Of a DNA stretch of 64,000 bases, positions 35,110 to 44,741 are shown in pieces (within the stretch, counting starts at the first letter, position 1; every line of letters begins with the position of its first letter). The translations under genes were made by a program, and so were the position numbers. This stretch comes from Eubacterium sp. (GTDB lineage Bacteria > Bacillota > Clostridia > Oscillospirales > Acutalibacteraceae): NCBI GenBank assembly GCA_017446095.1, contig JAFSRN010000019.1:62001-126000 (forward strand), written 5' to 3'. Below the pieces are notes generated by a model. That model was not told the DNA's origin. It did not search any database and saw only the letters and a list, made by a program, of their open reading frames with translations.

Positions 35110-35287
35110 GAGGCTGTCGAAAAAGTGCATAACCACGCCGAAGTTCTATTTAGAAAAAATAGTAGGGAGCGGCGACCCCGACGCTCCGCGTGCGAAGCAC
35201 CTGATAAATAATATCTATGAAAGCCCGCAGGAACTCGATGCTTCTGCGGGCTTTGACATTTCCCGTTTTTTGCTCACAAGCGGTAAC
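35110..35287. repeat. MITE-like element, truncated copy
   Basis: Matches the first 179 bp of the element at 3239-3513, including the start GAGGCTGTCGAAAAAG and the inner GATAAATAATATCTATGAAA block. The 100-bp right part with the second terminal repeat is missing. The internal hairpins keep pairing despite base differences. Confidence 0.65.
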
Positions 35288-35293
35288 GTAAAC

Positions 35294-35319
35294 AAAGGGC
35301 GATTGCCCTTCGTTTTTAT
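35294..35319 (+). terminator. Terminator
   Basis: AAGGGC and GCCCTT pair and are followed by CGTTTTTATA. Confidence 0.55.
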
Positions 35320-35364
35320 ACTTATTGAATAATATGTAGTGTTTAATTTTGTAAACTTATACAA

Positions 35365-35393
35365 TTTACTTTATTTGTTTGCTATTTTATAAT
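35365..35393 (+). promoter_or_regulatory. Promoter for the SDR gene
   Basis: TTTACT (35365-35370), 17-bp spacer, TATAAT (35388-35393), then AAGGAGGG before the ATG. Confidence 0.6.
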
Positions 35394-35415
35394 AGAGGAA
35401 AAGGAGGGTATACAA

Positions 35416-36273
35416 ATGAAGTATGCATTGATTACAGGAGCGGCGGGCGGACTTGCAGGCGCTTGCGTTGAGGAACTTTGCAAGGACGAGTGCTGGACAA
35501 TTTTTGCTGCCGACATCACACAGGACGGGCTGAACGCGCTTGTTGAAAGAACGAACGACAGGGTTATCCCCGTTGTGCTTGACATAACGAGTACCGAAAG
35601 CTGCAACGCCGCAGCAAAGATTATTGAGGAAACCGCAGGTAGGCTTGACGTTGTTGTTAACGCTGCAGGCATCCACACGATGGCGTCGCTAATCGAGGGC
35701 AACATCACCGAAACGCTTGAAAAAATGATTAACATCAACTTGCTTGGCATGGTGCGTGTTAACAAGGCGATGTTCCCGCTTATCAAAGAGGCAAACGGCA
35801 GAATCATCAACTTTTCTTCCGAGTGCGGATGGGAAAAACCGCAGCCGTTCAACACGCCGTACGCGATTACAAAATACGCGGTTGAGGCGTACACAATCGG
35901 TCTGCGCCGCGAGCTGAACTTCCTCGGCATTGACGTGCTGAAAATTCAGCCCGGCTCGTTCAAAACAGGTATGCACAATCAGGCAACCGCAGGCTACGAT
36001 AAGCTGCTGCAGAGCACCGAGCTGTACAAGCCCGTGCTTACAGTACTCAAGCCGCTGATGAGCACCGCTATGGCTCACCCGAACGATAAAAAGTACCTTG
36101 TGCAGACGGTTATTAAGATGATTAACGCAAAGAATCCGCGCACAAATTACAAGTGCAAAAACACCTGGTACCTTGCGGCAATCAACCCTGTGCCGGACAA
36201 AGTTATTGATTTTGGCTACAAAAAGATTGTTGAACTCGGCTACAAAATAATGCAAAAGCAAGGAAAGGCATAA
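35416..36273 (+). CDS. Short-chain dehydrogenase/reductase
   Basis: A 285-residue classical SDR oxidoreductase using NAD(P)H. TGAAGGLAGACVE at residues 7-19 is the cofactor loop, VVNAAGIHT near 83 the NAAG motif, and the catalytic triad is Ser in NFSSECGW plus Tyr/Lys in TPYAITKYAVEAY near 155. The C-terminal extension with several Lys/Trp residues resembles retinol-dehydrogenase-like members. Substrate unknown. Monocistronic, with its own promoter and a shared terminator. Confidence 0.88.
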   Translation: MKYALITGAAGGLAGACVEELCKDECWTIFAADITQDGLNALVERTNDRVIPVVLDITSTESCNAAAKIIEETAGRLDVVVNAAGIHTMASLIEGNITETLEKMININLLGMVRVNKAMFPLIKEANGRIINFSSECGWEKPQPFNTPYAITKYAVEAYTIGLRRELNFLGIDVLKIQPGSFKTGMHNQATAGYDKLLQSTELYKPVLTVLKPLMSTAMAHPNDKKYLVQTVIKMINAKNPRTNYKCKNTWYLAAINPVPDKVIDFGYKKIVELGYKIMQKQGKA

Positions 36274-36276
36274 AAA

Positions 36277-36305
36277 AGCGAGCGGCATAACCGCTCGTTT
36301 TTATT
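36277..36305. terminator. Bidirectional terminator between SDR and trpS
   Basis: CGAGCGG and CCGCTCG pair, with A-run and T-run flanks serving both convergent genes. Confidence 0.8.
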
Positions 36306-36312
36306 ATAACTA

Positions 36313-37320
36313 TTATTTAAGCACAAAGCCGATTTTCTTCATTGCCTTTGTAAGCGTGCGGTTTGCGATGCGGGACGCGATGTCCGCGCCGTTCGTCCAG
36401 CACTCTGTGAGGTAGCCCTTATCTGCAAGAAGCTCGTTGTACTTCTTCTGCACGGGTTCAAGTTCGGCAACAACCGCCTCGCCCACAGCCTTTTTGAAGT
36501 CGCCGTAGCCCTTGCCTGCGAAGTCGTGCTCAATGGTTTCAATGCTGTCGCCGGTAACCGCAGAGTAAATAGTCATCAGATTGTTGATGCCGTCCTTGCC
36601 GTCGGCGTAGCGCACAGACATTTCGCTGTCCGTAACAGCGGACTTGAACTTCTTCATAATCACATTCGGCTCATCGGTGAGGTAAACCGTGCCCTTCGGG
36701 TTCGGGTCGGACTTACTCATCTTTGAGGTGGGATTCTGCAGCGACATAACGCGTGCGCCCGTCTTTGGAATATAAGCGTCCGGCACGGTGAAAACGTTGC
36801 CGTACACGCCGTTAAAGCGCTCTGCGATATCGCGCGTGATTTCAAGATGCTGCTTCTGGTCAGCGCCTACGGGAACCACGTCAGCCTGATACAGCAGGAT
36901 ATCCGCCGCCATAAGGCACGGGTATGTAAACAGACCTGCGTTGACATTGTCGCTGTGCTGGGCAGACTTGTCCTTAAACTGCGTCATTCTTGACAGCTCG
37001 CCGAACTGCGTGTAGCAGTTTAAGAGCCATGCAAGCTGCGAGTGCTGCGGCACGTGCGACTGGATGAAAAGTATGCTCTTTTCGGGGTCGAGTCCGACTG
37101 CCATAAGCATTGCGTAGAGCTGTGTTGTCTGCTGGCGCAGCTTTGCAGGCTCCTGACGCACGGTTATAGAGTGCAGGTCGGCGATGCCGAACACGGTGTC
37201 GTACTCATCCTGAAAGCTCGGCCAGCCGCGCATTGCGCCAAGGTAGTTGCCGAGAGTCGGGATTGAGGTAGGCTGAATAAGTGATAAGCTTCTTTTTTTG
37301 CGCTGTGGTGCATTTTCCAT
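36313..37320 (-). CDS. trpS: Tryptophanyl-tRNA synthetase
   Basis: A 335-residue class Ic synthetase. The HIGH equivalent is PTLGNYLGA near residue 22, the KMSKS motif is SKMSKSDPN near residue 200, and HSQLAWLLNCYTQFGELSRMTQFKDKS plus YPCLMAADILLY are family regions that bind tryptophan and ATP. Full length. No T-box is seen upstream; it lies 38 bp after an aminotransferase gene and is likely part of the glyA operon. Confidence 0.97.
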   Translation of the reverse strand: MENAPQRKKRSLSLIQPTSIPTLGNYLGAMRGWPSFQDEYDTVFGIADLHSITVRQEPAKLRQQTTQLYAMLMAVGLDPEKSILFIQSHVPQHSQLAWLLNCYTQFGELSRMTQFKDKSAQHSDNVNAGLFTYPCLMAADILLYQADVVPVGADQKQHLEITRDIAERFNGVYGNVFTVPDAYIPKTGARVMSLQNPTSKMSKSDPNPKGTVYLTDEPNVIMKKFKSAVTDSEMSVRYADGKDGINNLMTIYSAVTGDSIETIEHDFAGKGYGDFKKAVGEAVVAELEPVQKKYNELLADKGYLTECWTNGADIASRIANRTLTKAMKKIGFVLK

Positions 37321-37358
37321 AATATGTTAGTCCTTATGCAGTAATTTTGTTTGAATAA

Positions 37359-38543
37359 TCATTTAAATTCTTTTGCCACTTTGCCCATAATCTTAACACC
37401 CTTTTCGATATTTTCATCGCTCGGTGTGGAAAAGTTAAGGCGAATATAGTGGCATTCTTTTGTTTCGTCAATCATAAACGCGGTGCCGGGCACAACTGCA
37501 ACCTTGAAGTCAAGCAGGCGCTTAACGTACTGCATCATATCCACGCTGTCGGGCAGCCTTGCCCAGATGAACAGCCCACCCTCGGGGCGAACGTAGGTGA
37601 TGAAGCCGCTGCAATACTTGTCAAGGCAGCCGCACATCAGATTGAGCTTGCGGCGGTAAATGCCCTTGATACTTTCAATATGAGCGTCAACGTCGTACTC
37701 GTCAAACCAGCGCGACACAATCATCTGATTGAGCACGCCTGTGTGCACGTCGCTCACCTGCTTTGCAATCGTGAACGCGCCTGCCATAGCCTTTGGCACA
37801 ACGGCATACGCAACACGTATACCCGGTGCAAGAATTTTGCTGAACGAGCCGGCGTAAACCACGATGCCGTCCGTATCCATACTCTTGATTGCAGGCACGT
37901 CCTCCCCTGCCACGCGCAGCTTGCCGTAGGGGTTATCCTCAACAATCACGATGCCGTTTTCCCTCGCAATTTCGTACATCGCCTTGCGCTTTTCAAGCGA
38001 CAGCGTAGTGCCGCCGGGGTTCTGGAAGTTCGGGATTGTGTAGATGAATTTCGCCTGCGGATTTTCGCTTACAGCCTTTTTGAGCGCATCGATATTCATA
38101 CCGTCGTCGTCAATCGGCACGCCTACAAGCTTAAGCCCGTGCGAACGGAAGCAGTTGAGCGAGCCTACAAACGAAGGCTCTTCGCAGATAACCGTGTCGC
38201 CCTCGTCGCAGAGGATACGCGCGCATAAATCCATAACCTGCGTGCCGCCCGAGGTAATCATAACCTCGTCGTCATCAGTCACCACGCTTTCGTGCGTTTT
38301 GAGCCAGTCGCGCATTGTATCGCGAAGCGGCTGATAGCCCTCGCTCACGCCGTAAACAAGCGCAGACACAGGATTTTCGCGCAGTATTTCGTCCGACAGT
38401 TTAGTTACTTCCTGCGTAGGAAAAGCCTCCACAGCCGGCGAGCCGCCTGCAAAGGCAATCATACCGGGCTGGCTCGTCACCTTAAGGATTTCCCTCGTGG
38501 CGGACGGCTTCATACCCGAAAACTTTTTTGATAATTCGTACAT
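37359..38543 (-). CDS. PLP-dependent aminotransferase (fold type I, 2-aminoadipate/aromatic type)
   Basis: A 394-residue enzyme of the aminotransferase class I/II group that includes LysN and MocR catalytic domains. ITSGGTQVMDLCARIL near residue 95 binds the PLP phosphate, EDNPYGKLR near 200 supplies the PLP-ring Asp/Tyr, and the Schiff-base Lys is in YAGSFSKILAPGIRVAY near 235. It starts KKFSGMKPSATREILK, typical of this subgroup. No DNA-binding domain is fused. It lies 2 bp after tagD. The substrate amino acid is not assignable. Confidence 0.87.
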   Translation of the reverse strand: MYELSKKFSGMKPSATREILKVTSQPGMIAFAGGSPAVEAFPTQEVTKLSDEILRENPVSALVYGVSEGYQPLRDTMRDWLKTHESVVTDDDEVMITSGGTQVMDLCARILCDEGDTVICEEPSFVGSLNCFRSHGLKLVGVPIDDDGMNIDALKKAVSENPQAKFIYTIPNFQNPGGTTLSLEKRKAMYEIARENGIVIVEDNPYGKLRVAGEDVPAIKSMDTDGIVVYAGSFSKILAPGIRVAYAVVPKAMAGAFTIAKQVSDVHTGVLNQMIVSRWFDEYDVDAHIESIKGIYRRKLNLMCGCLDKYCSGFITYVRPEGGLFIWARLPDSVDMMQYVKRLLDFKVAVVPGTAFMIDETKECHYIRLNFSTPSDENIEKGVKIMGKVAKEFK

Positions 38544-38545
38544 AA

Positions 38546-38980
38546 TTACTTTGACTCGGGGAGCTGATTCTTGCCGTTTTCAGCGTCCTTAAGACCAAGC
38601 TCGTTCTTAATCTGTGAGGTTGAAACGCCGGGCGTTCTGTCAAGGAATACAAGGTTGCAGTAATCCTTGAGGTAGTCGAACTTGTCGCTGCCTTTCCAGT
38701 CGCCGCCCATAACAACGGTGTCGATATGGTAATCCTTAACGTCGTCGAGCTTCTGCTCCCAGCAATTCTCGGGAATTACAAGGTCAACGTAGCGGATTGC
38801 CTCAAGCATTTTTTTACGGGTTTCGTAAGTGTGGTAAGCCTGCTTGCCCTTTGAAGCGTTGAACTCATCGGTAGAGAGTGCAACCACAAGGTAATCGCCA
38901 AGCTGCTTTGCTCTTCTTAAAAGGTTGATGTGACCGTAGTGAAGCAAATCGAATGTTCCGTAAGTTAAAACTCTTTTCAT
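38546..38980 (-). CDS. tagD: Glycerol-3-phosphate cytidylyltransferase
   Basis: A 144-residue nucleotidyltransferase making CDP-glycerol from CTP and glycerol-3-phosphate for teichoic-type polymers. Motifs: YGTFDLLHYGHINLLRRAK (HxGH at residues 14-17), LSTDEFNASKGK, RTPGVSTSQIK. Length and motifs match TagD closely. It precedes the aminotransferase and follows a CDP-glycerol glycerophosphotransferase-like gene by 4 bp, so donor and transferase are co-expressed. Confidence 0.94.
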   Translation of the reverse strand: MKRVLTYGTFDLLHYGHINLLRRAKQLGDYLVVALSTDEFNASKGKQAYHTYETRKKMLEAIRYVDLVIPENCWEQKLDDVKDYHIDTVVMGGDWKGSDKFDYLKDYCNLVFLDRTPGVSTSQIKNELGLKDAENGKNQLPESK

Positions 38981-38984
38981 TTTC

Positions 38985-40091
38985 TTACTCCTTTGTAAGT
39001 GACACTATAAATTGTGCAAGTGTTTGTGTGTTGTTTTTAGCGTTTAAAATATACTTCTCTTTAAATGTAAAGAGTGAATTCATATTGTAATCGCCGCTGT
39101 CAAGGGCTGCGATAAGTTCCTCCGCTTCCTCAAAAACAGCGTCGGGCATCTCGGCTTTAAGGTCGATATTCAGCCCTCTGTCAGCGATATAGCGCTCGTA
39201 ATCGGGAACGAAGAAGTACAGCTGCTTCATAAGCAGAGCCGCTTCAAACGCGCAGGCGGAGTAGTCGGTGATAACCACGTCCGCAAGTTTGATAAGCTCC
39301 TGCGGCGTAAAGTCGCCGTTTGGCTTGTAGTCGTCCTCAACCTTCGTGTCCGAAAGCGGATGCGGCGAAATAAAGAGCTGATAATCCTCTTTATCCTCAA
39401 ACTCCGTTTTGAGCGCCTGGATAACGTACGCCTCCCTGTCCCTGAAGGTGGGGAGATACAGCACCATCTTCTTCTGCCCAACCGCGGGGTTGCTGTAGTA
39501 AAAATCGCTTGTGCGCGGCTCGCCGTCGGTGATAAAGTCAACGCGCGGCAGCGGAATAAGCTTAATCTTATCGCGCTCAACGCCAAAGCCTTCCATATAA
39601 AACTTCGCCGTTTCCTCGCTCGGGGCAAGCACATAGTCGTAGCCCTGATGCATACACATTGCACGGCTGACCTTTTCATCCCTGCCCTCTTTTGTGCCGA
39701 CTGCCTGCAAGCCGAACTTCTTAATCGCGCCCAGCGCGTGCCACATCTGCACAACCTTTAAATCGCTTTTGTGCTTAAGGCACGACACAGTGATAGAGTA
39801 TGTGTCCACAATCGCAACCTTTGAGGTGGCAAGGTAGTACATATCGCCGATAACGGCAAGGCAGTACTTGATTTTTGCCTTGAAGCCGTCCTCAATCATA
39901 CGCAGGCGGAACACCTGCACAACCGAGGAATCAGCCTCTGCAATCGCAGCCTCGAGCAGCCTCATATCAAGGCTTTTGTCGTTACTCTGGCGCGACAGAT
40001 ACACAACCTGATTTTTAGTTTTGAACAGCCTGAGCGGCGCATAAATGACTTTAAGCCCGAACTTAAGCAGTGTAATCAGTAACGTTTTCAT
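38985..40091 (-). CDS. CDP-glycerol glycerophosphotransferase family protein (TagB/TagF-like)
   Basis: A 368-residue membrane-associated GT-B transferase that adds glycerol phosphate from CDP-glycerol to a lipid-linked acceptor. Motifs: VQMWHALGAIKKFGL near residue 115 with the catalytic His, LYLPTFRD near residue 212, SPHPL and VITDYSACAFEAALL near residue 275 that binds the CDP moiety. It is short, like TagB primases, rather than the 700-residue TagF polymerase. Adjacent tagD supplies its donor. A basic, hydrophobic N-terminus may attach it to the membrane. Confidence 0.88.
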   Translation of the reverse strand: MKTLLITLLKFGLKVIYAPLRLFKTKNQVVYLSRQSNDKSLDMRLLEAAIAEADSSVVQVFRLRMIEDGFKAKIKYCLAVIGDMYYLATSKVAIVDTYSITVSCLKHKSDLKVVQMWHALGAIKKFGLQAVGTKEGRDEKVSRAMCMHQGYDYVLAPSEETAKFYMEGFGVERDKIKLIPLPRVDFITDGEPRTSDFYYSNPAVGQKKMVLYLPTFRDREAYVIQALKTEFEDKEDYQLFISPHPLSDTKVEDDYKPNGDFTPQELIKLADVVITDYSACAFEAALLMKQLYFFVPDYERYIADRGLNIDLKAEMPDAVFEEAEELIAALDSGDYNMNSLFTFKEKYILNAKNNTQTLAQFIVSLTKE

Positions 40092-40096
40092 TTTAA

Positions 40097-41350
40097 TTAC
40101 TCATAAAGCGGATACTTTGCGCAGATTTCTGCAACGCCGGCTTTGATGTAATCCTTCTTGTTCTCAAAATCGGTAACTGCAAGGTAAATGAACTCTGCAA
40201 TCTTATCAAAATCGTCTGTGTTAAGACCGCGGGTTGTTGCAGCAGGTGTGCCGATACGAACACCGCTTGTAACAAACGGTGACAGCGGCTCGTTGGGAAC
40301 CGTGTTCTTGTTGAGCGTGATGTGAACATCGTCAAGTCTGTTTTCAAGCTCTTTACCCGTTACGCCCGTACCGCGAAGGTCAAGCAGGCAGAGGTGGTTG
40401 TCCGTGCCGCCGGAAACAAGGTTAAGACCGCGGCTTGTAAGACCGTTTGCAAGCGCCTGAGCGTTGTCGATAACGCGCTGCTGATACTCTTTGAACTCGG
40501 GCTTAAGCGCCTCACCGAAGCATACAGCCTTACCTGCGATAACGTGCATAAGCGGACCGCCCTGCGTGCCCGGGAATACTGCGGAGTTAAGCTTCTTTGC
40601 AAGGTATGGATTGTTGCAAAGGATAAGACCGCCGCGCGGACCGCGAAGCGTTTTGTGAGTAGTGGTTGTAACAACGTCTGCCCACGGGAACGGTGACTGG
40701 TGCAGACCTGCAGCCACAAGGCCTGCGATGTGCGCCATATCTACCATAAACATTGCGCCGTTAGCGTGCGCGATGTCAGCCATAGTCTTAAAGTCAATCT
40801 CACGCGGATAAGCAGATGCGCCTGCTACAACGAGTTTCGGCTTATTCTTAATAACAAGCTTGTTGAACGCGGTGTAGTCGATACGTCCGTTTTCGTCCAC
40901 GCCGTAAGGGATAAAGTTGAAGTACTTACCGCTGATGTTAACAGGCGAGCCGTGTGTAAGGTGGCCGCCGTTATCAAGGCTCATACCCATTACCGTGTCG
41001 CCCGGCTTAAGCAGAGCAAAGTAAACTGCAGTGTTTGCCTGTGCGCCCGAGTGCGGCTGAACGTTTGCATACTCGCAGCCAAAAACCTCGCACGCTCTTT
41101 TGATAGCGATTTCTTCAACAACGTCTACATACTGGCAGCCGCCGTAATATCTTTTAGACGGAAGTCCCTCTGCATACTTATTAGTAAGCACAGAGCCCAT
41201 TGCAGCCATAACCTGCGGTGTTACCAGGTTTTCAGACGCGATAAGTTCAATATTTTCGCGCTGTCTTTTGAGTTCCAGCGCCATTGCGTCGGCAACTTCT
41301 TTGTCGGTTTCGGCAACCTTGCCGATTGAATCATAGTAATCAGAAAACAT
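40097..41350 (-). CDS. glyA: Serine hydroxymethyltransferase
   Basis: A 417-residue fold-I PLP enzyme converting serine and tetrahydrofolate to glycine and methylene-THF. Features: [17 protein letters not shown] near residue 33, [36 protein letters not shown] and the PLP-lysine in [14 protein letters not shown] near residue 230. Ribosome site GGGAGGTAATCAC. It heads a five-gene run glyA-glycerophosphotransferase-tagD-aminotransferase-trpS. Confidence 0.96.
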   Translation of the reverse strand: MFSDYYDSIGKVAETDKEVADAMALELKRQRENIELIASENLVTPQVMAAMGSVLTNKYAEGLPSKRYYGGCQYVDVVEEIAIKRACEVFGCEYANVQPHSGAQANTAVYFALLKPGDTVMGMSLDNGGHLTHGSPVNISGKYFNFIPYGVDENGRIDYTAFNKLVIKNKPKLVVAGASAYPREIDFKTMADIAHANGAMFMVDMAHIAGLVAAGLHQSPFPWADVVTTTTHKTLRGPRGGLILCNNPYLAKKLNSAVFPGTQGGPLMHVIAGKAVCFGEALKPEFKEYQQRVIDNAQALANGLTSRGLNLVSGGTDNHLCLLDLRGTGVTGKELENRLDDVHITLNKNTVPNEPLSPFVTSGVRIGTPAATTRGLNTDDFDKIAEFIYLAVTDFENKKDYIKAGVAEICAKYPLYE

Positions 41351-41495
41351 TGTGATTACCTCCCATACCTTTTTTTACAGAAACATTTTAACATATATAA
41401 TAAAAATATACAATATTAAAAAAATTCAAAATAATGCAAAAAAATTTCAAAAAGTTGTGGAAATCTTATAAAATATGTGTTATAGTATATGCAAT

Positions 41496-41550
<55 letters not shown>

Positions 41551-41571
<21 letters not shown>

Positions 41572-41780
41572 ATAAAAGAACAGTGACCATTTGGTTGCTG
41601 TTCTTTTATTCTTTATGCGGGACTTGAAGCCCATCGGGGGTCTGAGCGTTAAGAAAACAGTCCGGTGGACTGTTTTTAGCGAGGAGCGGTGAGTCGGGTA
41701 CCGAAGCCGCAGGCTTGGGTCGACGAGCCATCGGATGCAAGCGCAGCGCAGCAGCCGGCAAGTCCCGTCACTCCGACCAA
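41551..41780. repeat. tRNA-Pro 3'-end duplication (possible att pair)
   Basis: The 22 bp CAAGTCCCGTCACTCCGACCAA, covering T-arm 3' side, acceptor and CCA of tRNA-Pro, occurs at 41551-41572 and again at 41759-41780. Between them lie an inverted partial T-arm copy (GCGGGACTTGAAGCCC, about 41617-41632), a hairpin AAAACAGTCC/GGACTGTTTT and GC-rich filler. No integrase is nearby. Confidence 0.7.
41574..41607 (+). terminator. Terminator of tRNA-Pro
   Basis: AAAGAACAG and CTGTTCTTT pair, followed by TATTCTTT. Confidence 0.7.
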
Positions 41781-41782
41781 GG

Positions 41783-41858
41783 GAGCAGGTTTTTTAACCT
41801 GCTCTTTTGTTATGTCAAAATCCCTCAAAGTGGCTCAAACAGTCACTTTGAGGGATTT
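41783..41858. terminator. Two strong hairpins
   Basis: GAGCAGGTT/AACCTGCTC with T-run (41783-41806), then AAATCCCTCAAAGTG/CACTTTGAGGGATTT (41818-41858), a 15-bp perfect stem. Both look like terminators in the plus direction after the duplicated tRNA end. Confidence 0.6.
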
Positions 41859-41939
41859 CTGTTTTTTACTTGAGATTACCTGAGATAGCCTCAGAAGCGT
41901 TGAATTGCAATGAAGTTGCAACATATTATTCAATAATTG

Positions 41940-41967
41940 AGGCGCGGATTGCTCCGCGCCTTTTTGT
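41940..41967. terminator. Hairpin at the end of the surface-protein operon
   Basis: GGCGCGGA and TCCGCGCC pair; the T-run is stronger on the plus strand, so termination of the minus operon is uncertain. Confidence 0.5.
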
Positions 41968-41975
41968 TGTTCTGA

Positions 41976-43058
41976 CTATTTAACTTTAATCGTTACTGTT
42001 ACGGTGACAGTCTTTGCCTTGTAGGTAGCATTGCCTGCTGCTTTGACTTTAACCTTAACTTTGTAGGTGCCCTTCTTGAGACCTTTCTTAACCGTAATCT
42101 TACCTGTTTTCTTGTCGATGACAATTTTCTTATTCCCACTTGACTTGGTGTAGGTTATCGTGCCCTTGCCTTTGCTTACGGTGATTGCATCCTTGCGCGC
42201 AACAGTTACATTCTTTTTCTTAACGGTTGCGTATTTAACAGTCTTTGTCTTGCCCTTTGCTGTAATCGGGTTTGCTTTTTTTGCGAGCTTCGGAATTGAC
42301 TCTGTTTTTGTAGCGCCACATCCGCAGGTGTAGGTCTTTACGCCCGTCGCAGTGGTGGTAGCCGCTTTAGTTACCACGCCGTCGTTCCAGTTGTGCGCGG
42401 TGTAATATGCAAGCAGTGTTGCAGGAGTCGAGCCCATATACGCTTTTGTATATGAATAACTCGAGTAATTAACAGTGAAATCGCCCTGGCTTGCCCAATG
42501 GTCAAAGTGGTATTTTTCGTCATACTCGGGCGGTTCAAGTTCTAATTCCTGGTCCTTGATATAGAAGCCGCTGTACGCAGCAATATAGTGAGAATAACTG
42601 AAATCAGGCGTGCCATTAAGCTCTGCCTCAAGGTATCTGAAGGTTACCGTGAGTTCAAGCTCATAGCCCATTGTGCGATATGTATACTCGTTTTCTTTGA
42701 TGGACGCGCCGCCTTCCTGAAGCCTTACGCCGTTGAAATCAACAGAAATGTTATCGGAAAAATCATATCCCGTATTCGCAGAAAGATTAACCGTCAGCGT
42801 GTAGGTTTCGTCAGAGTCAGCATCAATCTGATCGTTGTTGAATGGCTGACCGTTCTGATCCTCCCAATTTACGCTGTAGACAGTAAAATTCTGTCCGCTC
42901 GTCGTCGGAGCAAAATTAATTCGGTCTCTGTCGTCAAAATAATAACTCAGGTTGACCTTGTAAATGCTTGTGCTTGCAGCGTGCGCCGAAAACGGCAACG
43001 CAGCGAGTGTTGTGATTATCATTATAAGTGATAACGCGATGGATAATGTTTTTTTCAT
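41976..43058 (-). CDS. Secreted protein with Lys-rich C-terminal beta repeat module
   Basis: A 360-residue exported protein. The signal peptide ends at SAHA (about residue 27). The middle (30-230) has beta-sandwich character with no family I can name (YFDDRDRINFAPTTSG, LNGTPDFSYSHYIAAYSGFY). A short CGCG motif near 250 is followed by the last 95 residues, a very basic module (KGKTKTVKYATVKKKNV...KVKVKAAGNATYKAKTVTVTV) nearly identical to the C-terminus of the next upstream gene. Such basic tails may bind cell-wall polymers; that is inference. No sortase signal or dockerin is present. Confidence 0.75.
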   Translation of the reverse strand: MKKTLSIALSLIMIITTLAALPFSAHAASTSIYKVNLSYYFDDRDRINFAPTTSGQNFTVYSVNWEDQNGQPFNNDQIDADSDETYTLTVNLSANTGYDFSDNISVDFNGVRLQEGGASIKENEYTYRTMGYELELTVTFRYLEAELNGTPDFSYSHYIAAYSGFYIKDQELELEPPEYDEKYHFDHWASQGDFTVNYSSYSYTKAYMGSTPATLLAYYTAHNWNDGVVTKAATTTATGVKTYTCGCGATKTESIPKLAKKANPITAKGKTKTVKYATVKKKNVTVARKDAITVSKGKGTITYTKSSGNKKIVIDKKTGKITVKKGLKKGTYKVKVKVKAAGNATYKAKTVTVTVTIKVK

Positions 43059-43085
43059 AATTTACTTCCTTTCATAATTAAATAG

Positions 43086-44687
43086 TTATTTTACTTTCAC
43101 AGTTACCGTTACGGTGACGGTTTTCGCCTTATAGGTTGCGTTGCCTGCAGCTTTGACCTTAACCTTAACTTTGTAGGTGCCCTTCTTTATGCCTTTTTTA
43201 ACGGTAATCTTGCCTGTTTTTTTGTTAATTGTTATTTTTTTGTTGCCGCTTGCCTTTGCATATGTTACAGTGCCCACCGGCTTTGTAACAGTAATAGCAT
43301 CTGCACGCTTAACGGTAACAGCCTTTTTCTTAACTGTTGCGTACTTAACAGACTTGGTTTTGCCCTTTGCGGTGATGGTGTTTGATTTTTTGTTATAAGT
43401 CGTTTTCTTTGTTGCCGTACAAACTGTGCAAGTAAAAGTCTTTGTGTAGGCTTTATCTGTTGTTGAAGTGATTTTTCCGTTGTCGTAACTGTGTGTTTTG
43501 CTCCAGGTAAGCTTTTTGCCGTTGTAGTCAGTGCCATAGTTTTCCACATATGTCTTTACTGCAGCATTTGAGCAGGCGCTCTTGATAGTAAAGCCGTCAA
43601 CGAGAAGGTATTCCTCCTCTGATTCGTTGTAAACATAGCCAAATGCCAAAGACCAGATATCCGTTACGCTGTCGGGAATTGTAATGCTCTTAAGCTTGGG
43701 GCAGTTTGCAAAAGCAGTGGGATAAACGGTTTCTATTTTATTGCCCAGTTTAACGCTCGTTAAATTACTGCAGCCAATGAAAGCAGACGGTTCAACCTCT
43801 TTGATGTTGCCACCTATTTCAACAGCTTTGATTTTATCAGCATAGACTGCCCAGTAGCGACCTCTGAAACGCACAGACATATCGCCGTTGTAATTAATCT
43901 TCAGCAAACCTGTCTGTTCGTTAAATACAGCGGTATATTTGCCATCCTTGCCTACAGGCATACTGATATTGTAAACATCCCAGTAAGTAAAGCCGTTGGA
44001 GTCTGCATAATTCTTTGCAAGTCCGCTTGTGCCGCAGCCGCCGACAATAAAGTCTGTCACTTTTTTATTGTTGCCGCTGTCATAGTAGTAGCCAAGTGAA
44101 TTATCGCCGAGCGTTGTAACGCTTGCAGGAACAATAACGCCTTTTAAATTGGTGCAGCCGTAAAAAGCGTCCTCCTGAATTAACTGAAGACCGCTATTAA
44201 GTCCAACATCATTTAAGCCGGTGCAATCTTTAAAAGCGCGGTAATCAAGCGTTTTTACAGTGCTCGGAAGCTCTACGGTTTCAAGCGCGGAACATTCGCA
44301 AAATGTATCCTGCCCGATTTCCTCAACGCCCTCGCGAAGCATTATTTCTTCAAGAGCTGTGCAGTTGTGGAAAGATTCGTCCTCTACTCTTTTGCAGGTT
44401 GACGGAATTACAACGGTTTCAATACTTGTATAACCGTCAAACAATCCTGTCATAATTTCGTTAATACCTTCTTCTAAAACAGCATCTGTAATATCGTTTT
44501 TATAGGTTTCCCACGGCGTTTCGTCAACAATGCCTGTGCCCTTGGGCGAAATAGTCAGCTCGCCGTCCTCAAGCGTCCACGAAAAGTTTGTTTCATCGCC
44601 GCCCGCTGCATGCGCCGTAAACGGCAGCGCGCATAAAGTTGTGATTATCATTATTAAAGATAATGTGAGTGATAGTGATTTTTTCAT
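43086..44687 (-). CDS. Secreted BspA-type leucine-rich repeat protein
   Basis: A 533-residue exported protein. Signal peptide ends near TAHAA (27). Residues about 75-360 contain LRR_5/BspA repeats with the pattern xxAFxxCxxLxxVxLPxxVxxI, for example AFYGCTNLKGVIVPASVTTLG and AFANCPKLKSITIPDSVTDI. A CxxC pair (FTCTVCTATKKTT) near 430 precedes a 95-residue basic module shared with the neighbouring 360-residue protein. BspA-like repeats mediate adhesion in several gut bacteria; role here is inferred. Gap to the next gene is 27 bp. Confidence 0.85.
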   Translation of the reverse strand: MKKSLSLTLSLIMIITTLCALPFTAHAAGGDETNFSWTLEDGELTISPKGTGIVDETPWETYKNDITDAVLEEGINEIMTGLFDGYTSIETVVIPSTCKRVEDESFHNCTALEEIMLREGVEEIGQDTFCECSALETVELPSTVKTLDYRAFKDCTGLNDVGLNSGLQLIQEDAFYGCTNLKGVIVPASVTTLGDNSLGYYYDSGNNKKVTDFIVGGCGTSGLAKNYADSNGFTYWDVYNISMPVGKDGKYTAVFNEQTGLLKINYNGDMSVRFRGRYWAVYADKIKAVEIGGNIKEVEPSAFIGCSNLTSVKLGNKIETVYPTAFANCPKLKSITIPDSVTDIWSLAFGYVYNESEEEYLLVDGFTIKSACSNAAVKTYVENYGTDYNGKKLTWSKTHSYDNGKITSTTDKAYTKTFTCTVCTATKKTTYNKKSNTITAKGKTKSVKYATVKKKAVTVKRADAITVTKPVGTVTYAKASGNKKITINKKTGKITVKKGIKKGTYKVKVKVKAAGNATYKAKTVTVTVTVKVK

Positions 44688-44741
44688 AATTTTTCTCCTT
44701 TTTTGTTATTATGCCTTCCCCTCAAGGGGAAGCCTAAATTT

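Noticed and set aside
41572..41780. Integrated mobile element between the tRNA-Pro duplications
   Set aside because: Only about 190 bp lie between the repeats with no integrase or coding sequence; kept as a possible scar only.
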